8,508 bases of DNA from Candidatus Tepidiaquacellales bacterium UBA6667. Its GTDB lineage: Bacteria; Bacteroidota; Ignavibacteria; Tepidaquicellales; Tepidaquicellaceae. The stretch lies in NCBI GenBank assembly GCA_002455255.1, contig DKKL01000050.1, positions 13,795 to 22,302 on the forward strand, in the 5' to 3' direction. A model generated the notes under the pieces. The model did no database searches and was not told where the DNA came from. It saw only the letters and a program-made list of their open reading frames with translations. The position numbers and the translations under genes were made by a program. This document shows, one piece after another, positions 1 through 5,657 of the stretch; within the stretch, counting starts at the first letter, position 1, and every line of letters begins with the position of its first letter.

Positions 1-219
1 TCTTTCGGATTAGGAGCTACTGTCTGGTCGAAAAATGATAACAAGGCAAAAGAAATATCCCGAAAAATTGAATCAGGTATGATTGGAATTAATCAGGGAA
101 TTGGTGGCGTTCCGAGAACTCCTTGGGTTGGTGCAAAACAAAGCGGATTCGGATTTATAGGTTCAATTGAAGGTATGAGACAGTTCACTATTCCTAAAAA
201 AATATCTTATAAAAAATAA
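1..219 (+). CDS. Aldehyde dehydrogenase family protein, C-terminal fragment (5' end outside window)
   Basis: Frame 1 is open from the first base to a TAA at 217-219 and gives the last 72 residues of a protein. The sequence matches the C-terminal end of the NAD(P)-dependent aldehyde dehydrogenase superfamily. It begins with SFGLGATVWSKN, the common 'LGA-V-' segment. ESGMIGIN is the strand before the C-terminal arm. WVGAKQSGFGFIGSIEGM is the conserved 'GGxKxSGxGxxxGxxG' segment, followed by the usual 'FTxPKxI' ending. These enzymes oxidise aldehydes to carboxylates in the cytosol. The catalytic Cys and Glu lie upstream and cannot be seen, so the substrate cannot be assigned. The gene ends just before a bidirectional terminator and converges on the receptor operon, so it is functionally separate from it. 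Family assignment is firm; the specific enzyme is unknown. Confidence 0.9.
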   Translation, partial: SFGLGATVWSKNDNKAKEISRKIESGMIGINQGIGGVPRTPWVGAKQSGFGFIGSIEGMRQFTIPKKISYKK

Positions 220-242
220 TTTATACACGAATATTAATCATT

Positions 243-275
243 AAAAAAGCGGAACTGTTTGGTTCCGTTTTTTTT
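243..275. terminator. Bidirectional intrinsic terminator between convergent genes
   Basis: A perfect six-pair stem, CGGAAC (250-255) with GTTCCG (262-267), encloses a 6-nt loop. It is flanked by A6 (243-248) on the left and T8 (268-275) on the right. Both strands therefore read as a GC stem followed by a U-tract. It can end the aldehyde dehydrogenase transcript on + and the receptor operon on -. The TAA stop of the receptor gene (276-274) lies in the T/A tract, so the receptor gene ends directly at the structure. Confidence 0.9.
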
Positions 276-2505
276 AATATATAAGTTTATAAACTATTCT
301 CAAATTTCTTCCTGCCTCAGGAACTATACTCTTAATCCTTGATAAATGATTTCTGTATTTTTTGTTAAAAATATTATCAATTGATAAAGAAAAATTATGA
401 ATAATTTTTCCTGTAAATAAACTTGATTGAAAATAAGAATTTATAACACCATATCCCTGTGTTGACTCTTCAAATTCATCAACTCTGTTTTGAGCAGCAG
501 CAATTTCCGCATTCACCCCAAATATAAAATTATTTTTTTCATATTTAATTTCCCAAAGAGATTTCAAAGGAGGTATGTTTGGCAATGAACTTCCGTTTGA
601 AAATTCACCGCTTGTAAAACTTATATTATTCAAAAATTTTAAATTCAAAGGTAGATTTAAAACAATCTGTGATTCAAATCCGAAAAAATTTGCCGATGAA
701 CCTTGATAAGAATAAATTGGCAACAATGTCTGAAAATTTGTATCACCGGTGTTTCTTGGAGTTATATAATATGAATAAAAATTAGCAAATAAATTTGATG
801 AAAATGTTAAGAATTTATTTGAATAAAATCCTGATAACTCAATTCCAAATCCGCTTTCATTTTCTAATTTAATGTTCCCTTTCTCATATGAATATGCGGC
901 AAGGTGAGGACCTCTTGAATATAACTCCTCTATAGTAGGGGATTTTGATGTCTTAGAAAGATTTATTGCAATAAATGTGTTGTCATTTAAATTATATAAT
1001 CCTGAAAAACTGAGTGATATTATATTGAAATTTTTATTTTGTATATTGGTATCATTTGTATATCTAAAATCTGTCTGTGGTCTAAATAGGTTATATTCTA
1101 ATCTTCCGGAAGTTTCAAAAATTAATTTATCATATTCTTTTTTAAAATATTCATAGCCGTAAATTTTGAATGATTTTACCGGTGGGTTAAATACATATCC
1201 ACCAATATTAAAATCTTTATATTCAAACCCTATACCTGATTTTGAAAAATCGGAATTTAAAAAATTGTTTTTTTCAGTTTCTAATGAAACTTCTTGTTCC
1301 GAAATTCTGAAATCAGCCCCGATAATATTGTTTAATTCAAATTCAGTTTGAGAAAACTTATTGTATGAAAAGTTTATTCTGAAATTTTTCATTAAAGTTG
1401 AAACATTAGGAAATAAAAGCAAACCTGAGAATTGTTTTTTGTTTAATGTAATATTTACTCCATCAGGATGTGCACCTATAAATCCACCTGGAATTCCGTA
1501 TTCTGAATTAAATTCACGAAAATTTATTCCGGTTGAAATATTGTCATTCAAATAAGCCAAACCACCGGAATAATTGTAATTATTTATAGCAGTATTTTTT
1601 AAAATTCCATCCGGTGTATCTATGTCTGATGCTTTTCTTTTACTTCCTTCAAGATATAAATTAAAATTATTATAAGGTATATCCAATTTTAATGAACCTA
1701 AATAACCATCATTTACCGTTTCAAAATATGTACCGGCAATAATTGATAAAGCTTCATTTTGTAAAATCGGAATATCGTTTCTTACAGTATTTATTATGCC
1801 ACCTGTTGTATTGCTTGTCTTTGAAAGTACTATTGGTCCTCGTAATACTTCTATCCTTGAAGCAGTAAATCCTTCTATTGCTAATGCGTGGTCAGGTGAT
1901 GTACCGGAAAGATCAAGACTTTTTCTACCGTCTTCCGAGATGAAGATTCTGTCTCCAGATAATCCTCTGTAGACAGGTCTTGAAGGTGCCGGACCCATAC
2001 TCCGAAGTGAAATTCCTATTTCATTTTTAAGTGTGTTTGCTAATGTAAGACCTGAGTTTCTTTCGAGTTCTTTCCCTTCAAGAATATTTGTAAGTTCCAG
2101 ATAATCTGAAAAACTTTTTATTTTAAGTTCATCCGTTACTGTGATTACAGGTGTTTGAAATATTTTTTTATTTAAAAATACATCAACTTTCGCTATGGAA
2201 TCTGTAGTAAAATTTATCTCAACTGTTTTTGATATATAAAACGGATGTGTAAATTTTATTTTAATCTTGTTCTCTGTAATTCCGGTTATTGAAAATAAAC
2301 CGGAACTGTCAGTTTCTACTTTTATATAATCTCCGGAAATATTAACATTTACGATAGGTTTTAAATCATATGAATCATATACATGTCCATAAATACTGTT
2401 TGTTGTTGCCGGAAATGAATCTAAAGGATTCAAAATTAGGAATAAAAAAAATACCACTTTAAAATATCTAAAGTGGTATGAAATATTTTTAGAAATCTTT
2501 ATCAA
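274..2505 (-). CDS. TonB-dependent outer-membrane receptor, ZnuD-like (probable zinc/metal uptake)
   Basis: The product is 743 residues, the usual size for a TonB-dependent transporter. It would import a metal or metal complex across the outer membrane using TonB energy. Residues about 17-33 form a signal-peptide core ending near FPA. Residues about 37-112 form a carboxypeptidase-like regulatory domain (SIYGHVYD..., DSSGLFSITG), common in Bacteroidota receptors. Residues about 128-245 are the plug, with VYRGLSGDRIFISEDG, TSPDHALAIEG and RIEVLRGP. The rest is the beta-barrel, ending NIFNKKYRNHL...PEAGRNLRIVYKLIY with the expected terminal aromatic residue. The SPDHA plug motif and the ELYSRGPHLAAYSYEKGN barrel segment resemble ZnuD-type zinc receptors as I know them; the substrate is inferred. 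The start is TTG at 2505, one base after the lipoprotein stop. No in-frame ATG precedes the signal peptide; GTG at 2457 is an alternative. The plug's usual LYGSxAIGG appears here as LSKTSNTTGG. It is the last gene of the operon. Confidence 0.88.
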   Translation of the reverse strand: MIKISKNISYHFRYFKVVFFLFLILNPLDSFPATTNSIYGHVYDSYDLKPIVNVNISGDYIKVETDSSGLFSITGITENKIKIKFTHPFYISKTVEINFTTDSIAKVDVFLNKKIFQTPVITVTDELKIKSFSDYLELTNILEGKELERNSGLTLANTLKNEIGISLRSMGPAPSRPVYRGLSGDRIFISEDGRKSLDLSGTSPDHALAIEGFTASRIEVLRGPIVLSKTSNTTGGIINTVRNDIPILQNEALSIIAGTYFETVNDGYLGSLKLDIPYNNFNLYLEGSKRKASDIDTPDGILKNTAINNYNYSGGLAYLNDNISTGINFREFNSEYGIPGGFIGAHPDGVNITLNKKQFSGLLLFPNVSTLMKNFRINFSYNKFSQTEFELNNIIGADFRISEQEVSLETEKNNFLNSDFSKSGIGFEYKDFNIGGYVFNPPVKSFKIYGYEYFKKEYDKLIFETSGRLEYNLFRPQTDFRYTNDTNIQNKNFNIISLSFSGLYNLNDNTFIAINLSKTSKSPTIEELYSRGPHLAAYSYEKGNIKLENESGFGIELSGFYSNKFLTFSSNLFANFYSYYITPRNTGDTNFQTLLPIYSYQGSSANFFGFESQIVLNLPLNLKFLNNISFTSGEFSNGSSLPNIPPLKSLWEIKYEKNNFIFGVNAEIAAAQNRVDEFEESTQGYGVINSYFQSSLFTGKIIHNFSLSIDNIFNKKYRNHLSRIKSIVPEAGRNLRIVYKLIY
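2443..2479 (-). terminator. Terminator-like hairpin inside the start of the receptor gene (possible attenuator)
   Basis: Read on the minus strand, ATACCACTTTA (2479-2469) pairs perfectly with TAAAGTGGTAT (2461-2451) around a 7-nt loop. The last stem base runs into a tract of T8 (2451-2444). This is intrinsic-terminator architecture about 28-66 nt after the lipoprotein stop codon. It lies inside the signal-peptide coding region of the receptor, where the T-tract encodes the Phe-rich hydrophobic core. Only three of eleven pairs are G-C, so termination would be weak or conditional. A partial terminator lowering receptor expression relative to MerC and the lipoprotein is one reading. Chance in AT-rich DNA is another. 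Confidence 0.4.
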
Positions 2506-2506
2506 T

Positions 2507-3361
2507 TTATGGAGTTACCGTGAAATCAATTGTCGGATTTGTTGTATATAATGTTTCTGAACCTTCCGTAAGATTTATAATAAGTTTAGTATTGCCTGAT
2601 GAATTGCCAACTGTTCTGAACACAAAAGGTTCATCAGGTGCTTCATTTATAAATGTAGCAATTGAAGACATTTGAAAAAATCCTGCTATGTCATATTGAG
2701 GATATGGTGGAGTGAATAAGTTACCTTTTTTGTCATAGAATTGTATTACAGCATGTTCTGTTGTATCTCCAATGGCTAATGTAAATCCTGAACCTGTGCC
2801 CATTCCTGAACCGGGATAATCAAAAATAACCTCTCCTGATTTTTCATAAGTAATCTTAAAACCAATTGCTTCTCCGATTATGTTCGAATCAACTATTACA
2901 GGTATAAATGTAGTTGTGAAATCAGAATGATTTCCGTGTAATAAATTGAATCTGATACTTGAAGTTCCGGTTTGTAATCCTCTTAAATGAAATTCAAATG
3001 TATTGGAAGGATTATCTACAAATACACTTATAACTGAAGGATTTGAAATCGCATAACCAAGTGAATAATTTGAATTGCTTACCGGTGGATCTATTCTGTT
3101 TCTGTCTTTATCAAGAAAAAATACTTTTAGATGAGGTGTGATAGTTCCGTTTGGAACTTTTAGTGTGTCAAATCCTTGTTTTAAATCACCTCTGAAAAAA
3201 TACATTACAGTGTCTCCGTTATCTTTGACTAACATCATTCCTTCTGCATCAAAATGTATCTCAGGTGTAACAGGATTATCACTGCATCCTGTATAATAAA
3301 TAAAAGATATTAAAATTAAAAAATGGATTAGTGTTTTTTTGAACATTTTGTTTTTGTCCAT
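2507..3361 (-). CDS. Lipoprotein with two tandem copies of one ~120-residue domain, metal-operon associated
   Basis: The 284-residue product has a lipoprotein signal peptide: Lys residues, a hydrophobic stretch at 11-24, then YYTGC with the lipidated Cys at 26, followed by SDNP. The mature part is two diverged copies of a beta-rich domain, about 37-157 and 164-282. Matching anchors are FDAEGMMLVKDNGDTVM with EAIGFKITYEKSGEVIF, HLKVFFLDKDRN with HAVIQFYDKKGN, and FEFHLRGLQTGTSSIRFNL with FVFRTVGNSSGNTKLIINL. Copy 1 carries a His/Asp cluster, HGNHSDF (142-148), which could bind a metal; copy 2 lacks it. I do not recognise a named family. Position between a MerC protein and a ZnuD-like receptor suggests a periplasm-facing or surface metal-binding partner, which is inference. 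The ATG at 3361 overlaps the MerC gene by 34 bp. A second ATG at 3346 (Met6) would give a more typical short n-region. The stop lies one base before the receptor start, implying translational coupling. Confidence 0.85.
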   Translation of the reverse strand: MDKNKMFKKTLIHFLILISFIYYTGCSDNPVTPEIHFDAEGMMLVKDNGDTVMYFFRGDLKQGFDTLKVPNGTITPHLKVFFLDKDRNRIDPPVSNSNYSLGYAISNPSVISVFVDNPSNTFEFHLRGLQTGTSSIRFNLLHGNHSDFTTTFIPVIVDSNIIGEAIGFKITYEKSGEVIFDYPGSGMGTGSGFTLAIGDTTEHAVIQFYDKKGNLFTPPYPQYDIAGFFQMSSIATFINEAPDEPFVFRTVGNSSGNTKLIINLTEGSETLYTTNPTIDFTVTP

Positions 3362-3762
3362 TTACGGTTTATAAAATGTGCAGACGCAATTAAAATGGCT
3401 CCGGTTGGTGCAATCATCAAAAACAAAATTTCATCAGATAAAAAATGAGAATGTTCTGCTTCGTGGTGATCGTGTGTATGAAAAAATAAATGTCCGATTA
3501 TAATTATTATCAGTCCACATAAAAAAAGAATAAAAGGTGTTAACTTTCCGTGATGTTCAAAATAGCCGGACTTTAAAGTGAAAAGTCCTATGAAAAAACT
3601 TAATGCAATAACGCTGTATTCTATAACAGGATTTGCAAGAAATTCTAATCCGATGAGCGGTAACATTACTATAACAAAGGGAAGTAATGCACAGTGAACA
3701 GCACATATTGTAGATGCTGATAATCCGAGTAAATCAAGTTTTTGTAATAGTTCGTGTTTCAT
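3328..3762 (-). CDS. MerC-domain inner-membrane protein with His-rich loop
   Basis: A 144-residue protein with four predicted membrane helices, about 11-37, 45-64, 74-94 and 110-130. The first helix carries TICAVHCALLP, with Cys20, His23 and Cys24, the metal-binding signature of the MerC family. The loop between helices 3 and 4 is strongly His/acid rich (His at 91, 95, 97, 99, 100, 104 and 106), and the C-terminus ends KTKCSKKH. MerC was named for inner-membrane mercury transport. No merA, merP, merT or merR is visible here. I believe homologues in Bacteroidota often sit next to Fur-family regulators or TonB receptors, so a role in zinc or another transition metal is more likely than mercury resistance. 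It is the first gene of the operon. Its ATG lies two bases from the operator-like palindrome at 3765-3781, and no Shine-Dalgarno sequence is visible. Confidence 0.85.
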   Translation of the reverse strand: MKHELLQKLDLLGLSASTICAVHCALLPFVIVMLPLIGLEFLANPVIEYSVIALSFFIGLFTLKSGYFEHHGKLTPFILFLCGLIIIIIGHLFFHTHDHHEAEHSHFLSDEILFLMIAPTGAILIASAHFINRKWTKTKCSKKH

Positions 3763-3764
3763 AG

Positions 3765-3781
3765 TTGCGAATCATTTGCAA
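3765..3781. promoter_or_regulatory. Fur/Zur-type operator-like inverted repeat, proximal copy
   Basis: TTGCGAATcATTTGCAA is an 8-1-8 inverted repeat with one mismatch between arms (G at 3769). It is otherwise identical to the perfect copy at 3814-3830. It ends two bases before the MerC ATG on the minus strand, in the position of a 5' leader. A bound repressor here would block elongation or ribosome access. The 7-1-7 core (TGCgAAT-c-ATTTGCA) is the geometry of Fur-family sites; the particular regulator (Zur, Fur or PerR) is inferred from the metal-uptake genes downstream. Confidence 0.7.
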
Positions 3782-3787
3782 AATAAA

Positions 3788-3808
3788 AATTATCAAAACA
3801 ATTATCAA
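3788..3808. repeat. Direct repeat AATTATCAA x2 between the two operators
   Basis: The 9-mer AATTATCAA occurs at 3788-3796 and again at 3800-3808, a 12-bp period, in the short spacer between the two palindromes. ATTATCA is also a half-site of the classical Fur-type box TGATAATnATTATCA, here as tandem half-sites rather than a dyad. It could be a secondary protein site or simple low-complexity sequence. Confidence 0.4.
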
Positions 3809-3813
3809 GTATA
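3806..3813 (-). promoter_or_regulatory. Candidate -10/-7 element for the MerC-lipoprotein-receptor operon
   Basis: On the minus strand this reads TATACTTG. It is one base off the Bacteroidota TAnnTTTG element and contains a near-consensus sigma70 -10 (TATACT). It lies directly downstream of the perfect operator. That places the 3814-3830 palindrome in the -35/-10 spacer and the 3765-3781 palindrome between the predicted start site (about 3800) and the ATG. No convincing upstream -33/-35 element is visible, so this is tentative. Confidence 0.45.
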
Positions 3814-3830
3814 TTGCAAATCATTTGCAA
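3814..3830. promoter_or_regulatory. Fur/Zur-type operator-like perfect inverted repeat, distal copy
   Basis: TTGCAAATcATTTGCAA is a perfect 8-1-8 palindrome starting six bases from the stop codon of the upstream helical-protein gene (stop at 3838-3836). With the copy centred 49 bp away it forms an operator pair in a 73-bp intergenic region. It is followed on the minus strand by the TATACTTG element, so occupancy would compete with RNA polymerase. A Fur-family regulator gene is not in the window. Confidence 0.75.
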
Positions 3831-3835
3831 ATAAA

Positions 3836-5368
3836 TTATTTGTTGGATTTTTTATGGAGTATGTTCTTAAATGGGGTATTAGTGATTTTACTTTCGAGCC
3901 AGGATACATAATCAAAATAATCCAGTGTCCTTTCCTCAGTCTGATTCTTCATTTGTTTTATCAATTCATTTTTCAGTAAGTAAAATCCTTCTTTGAGTGA
4001 TTCTTCATCTGTTATATTCACAAGTTTTTTAAAAAACCTTATAATATTATTTTCAAAGTTAAACATCCGCTTTTTCTTTAAAATGTAAATATATAATGAT
4101 TTGATTAGACTTTCGAGTAAATCATAATTTCTAAGTTCATAATGTGAAAGCAAAAATAAAATTTTAGCAAAGAACAACAAATCTTCTCTTGCTTTTATTT
4201 GCTCATCATTTAAGATTAGATTTAAATATTTTATACATCTATTGTAATCTTCAGTTATAAATAATAAATATGCAAAATTATAATATAAGTAGAGCTGAAT
4301 GATTTTGTGAAAACGACCTTTATATCTTATAAAATCATTTTCAATTTGAGGAAAAAGTAAAATTGCTTTCTCGAAATCTCCCGTCAACTGATAATAATAT
4401 AAATTTAAATTATATGAAAGCAGATATGCCTGAATGTCAGGAGCAGTAAGTGTTTTACTCTGATATTTGACAAATGAAGTTAAAAATTCATCAAATTTTC
4501 TTAGGTATAAACATCTTATGAGATAGTTGTTAAGAGCTGATAAGTAACTTTTTTTATTATCTTCTATCTTGTTGTCTTTTTCTATCAACTCTACATAATC
4601 TTTACAAATTTCATAACCAATTCTATAATCAGAAGTTGAATTCAAATATAATAAATGAATCTGATAAAAAATATTCTTGGCTGCAAATGACTGTGCATTA
4701 TTTACATCTTTAAGTAATTTGTCTTTCAGTAATTTTTTATATTCATTTTTTAATTCTTCATCAGGAATTAAAAATTTTGTCTTTTGATTTAAAAGCGTGA
4801 ATTTTAATTGTAAATCCTGATACTCCTGAAGATTTAATATTTTTAATGTTATCTGTTTTGCTTCTTCATTAAGATTTTCTATCTCACTTTGTGAAACACC
4901 ATAGTTAAGCAGATTTAAGTTTATCTTAATTTCCCAATTTAAAATTTCCAGTACTGCTAAAAGTTTATCGTTTTTATAAGCAAATTCTTTAGCTTTTTTC
5001 AGAAGTTTTTTACATTGTGATGTCATACCTTTCTGAAATAAAACTTCTGTCATCTTTAAATAATCTTTTAGTTCAAGATTTTTATTAGTACCGGTATGAT
5101 ACATCGCAAGTGTTTTCAAAATTTCATTGTATAGATAATTTTTAAAAACAGGCAAGCTGTTAACTAACTTTTTATCCTTTAATTGTTTCTTGATTTTTTC
5201 CTCATCATATTCTTTTAAATCCCCAGTTTGTTTATCAATTAAGTTAAATATTTTAACATAATAATTTTCTTTGTTTTTGATAAAATTTGATGACTTTTTC
5301 TTGAAATATGATTTTTCGGTCTTTGATAAAGATTTTATTAATAAAAATAATTCGTTTGAAGCTTTCAA
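3836..5368 (-). CDS. Conserved all-helical cytosolic protein of unknown function (TPR-like)
   Basis: The 510-residue product has no signal peptide and no membrane helices. It is rich in Leu, Lys, Glu, Asn and Tyr, with helical repeats that look like a degenerate TPR/alpha-solenoid. Examples are FQKGMTSQCKKLLKKAKEFA, YYYQLTGDFEKAILLFPQIE and LLFITEDYNRCIKYLNLIL. The N-terminus, LFLLIKSLSKTEKSYFKK with downstream DEEKIKKQLKDKK and NYLYNEILKTLAMYH, resembles a hypothetical-protein family I associate with Bacteroidota and relatives. No catalytic motif is visible and I assign no function. The start is TTG at 5368, only two codons after an in-frame TAA. The next in-frame ATG lies well past the conserved N-terminus, so TTG (or the ATT two codons before it) must be used. 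No Shine-Dalgarno precedes it. It is probably monocistronic: a 345-bp gap lies upstream and the operator pair of a different unit lies downstream. Confidence 0.82.
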   Translation of the reverse strand: MKASNELFLLIKSLSKTEKSYFKKKSSNFIKNKENYYVKIFNLIDKQTGDLKEYDEEKIKKQLKDKKLVNSLPVFKNYLYNEILKTLAMYHTGTNKNLELKDYLKMTEVLFQKGMTSQCKKLLKKAKEFAYKNDKLLAVLEILNWEIKINLNLLNYGVSQSEIENLNEEAKQITLKILNLQEYQDLQLKFTLLNQKTKFLIPDEELKNEYKKLLKDKLLKDVNNAQSFAAKNIFYQIHLLYLNSTSDYRIGYEICKDYVELIEKDNKIEDNKKSYLSALNNYLIRCLYLRKFDEFLTSFVKYQSKTLTAPDIQAYLLSYNLNLYYYQLTGDFEKAILLFPQIENDFIRYKGRFHKIIQLYLYYNFAYLLFITEDYNRCIKYLNLILNDEQIKAREDLLFFAKILFLLSHYELRNYDLLESLIKSLYIYILKKKRMFNFENNIIRFFKKLVNITDEESLKEGFYLLKNELIKQMKNQTEERTLDYFDYVSWLESKITNTPFKNILHKKSNK

Positions 5369-5387
5369 TGGAATTTAATGATTATTT

Positions 5388-5395
5388 CAAAAATA
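5388..5395 (-). promoter_or_regulatory. Candidate Bacteroidota-type -7 element for the helical-protein gene
   Basis: On the minus strand this is TATTTTTG, an exact match to TAnnTTTG, 19 nt before the TTG start. It would give a short leader of about 10-15 nt. The expected TTTG/TTG at -33 is not clear, and such A/T-rich octamers arise easily by chance here, so support is modest. Confidence 0.35.
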
Positions 5396-5416
5396 ACCAT
5401 AAATACACTGAAAATA

Positions 5417-5439
5417 TACTATAAATTGATTTTATAGTA
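5417..5439. repeat. Perfect 9-bp inverted repeat in the 345-bp intergenic region
   Basis: TACTATAAA (5417-5425) is the exact reverse complement of TTTATAGTA (5431-5439) around a 5-nt spacer. It lies just upstream of the candidate promoter of the helical-protein gene, so it could be an operator or a hairpin. All but two pairs are A-T, so chance is possible. Confidence 0.4.
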
Positions 5440-5474
5440 AAATTACCTGTTTAATGAATTTTAATAATAAATAA

Positions 5475-5496
5475 AATTAGTTTTGTAAAACTAATT
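5475..5496. repeat. Perfect 10-bp inverted repeat upstream of the small + strand ORF
   Basis: AATTAGTTTT (5475-5484) is the exact reverse complement of AAAACTAATT (5487-5496) with a 2-nt centre. The octamer TAGTTTTG at 5478-5485 within it matches TAnnTTTG on the + strand. The palindrome could therefore be an operator overlapping a promoter for the transcript starting near 5490-5500. No -33 partner is obvious. Confidence 0.4.
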
Positions 5497-5536
5497 CAAA
5501 TAAAATATTTTTGATTAAAATTTATAGGAGTTAGAT

Positions 5537-5635
5537 ATGAAAAAATATTTACCAAGTTTTGTTTCACTTTCAGGTTTTATTTTTATAAACTTAAATTGCA
5601 ATCTGAAAATTAAAAAAATGAGTTTGATTAAATAA
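5537..5635 (+). CDS. Possible small hydrophobic peptide, 32 aa, with strong ribosome site
   Basis: ATG at 5537 is preceded by AGGAG with a 6-nt spacer (5526-5530), the clearest Shine-Dalgarno in the window. Thirty-two codons end at TAA 5633-5635. The peptide has Lys2-Lys3, a hydrophobic stretch at about 4-20 (LPSFVSLSGFIFINL), Cys21, then a Lys-rich tail. This resembles a signal peptide, a single-span micropeptide, or the remnant of a lipoprotein gene (INLNC is a poor lipobox). No homologue is recognised. It sits alone on the + strand, in the gap between two minus-strand genes, and is followed by a stable hairpin and a terminator. A + strand transcript is therefore plausible even if the peptide is not made. 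Confidence 0.4.
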   Translation: MKKYLPSFVSLSGFIFINLNCNLKIKKMSLIK

Positions 5636-5657
5636 TTATATCGATGTGATTTTGAAA

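Noticed and set aside
1166..1555. Two short + strand open frames antisense to the receptor gene
   Set aside because: They are reverse-frame shadows of a receptor with continuous family motifs; they have no ribosome site or recognisable protein features.
3328..3762. Mercury-resistance locus
   Set aside because: Only MerC is present; no reductase, periplasmic binding protein or MerR-type regulator or operator is visible, and the neighbours indicate metal uptake.
3776..3979. 67-codon + strand open frame starting in the operator region
   Set aside because: It mostly runs antisense to the end of the helical-protein gene and has no plausible protein signature; the stretch is better explained by the operator pair.
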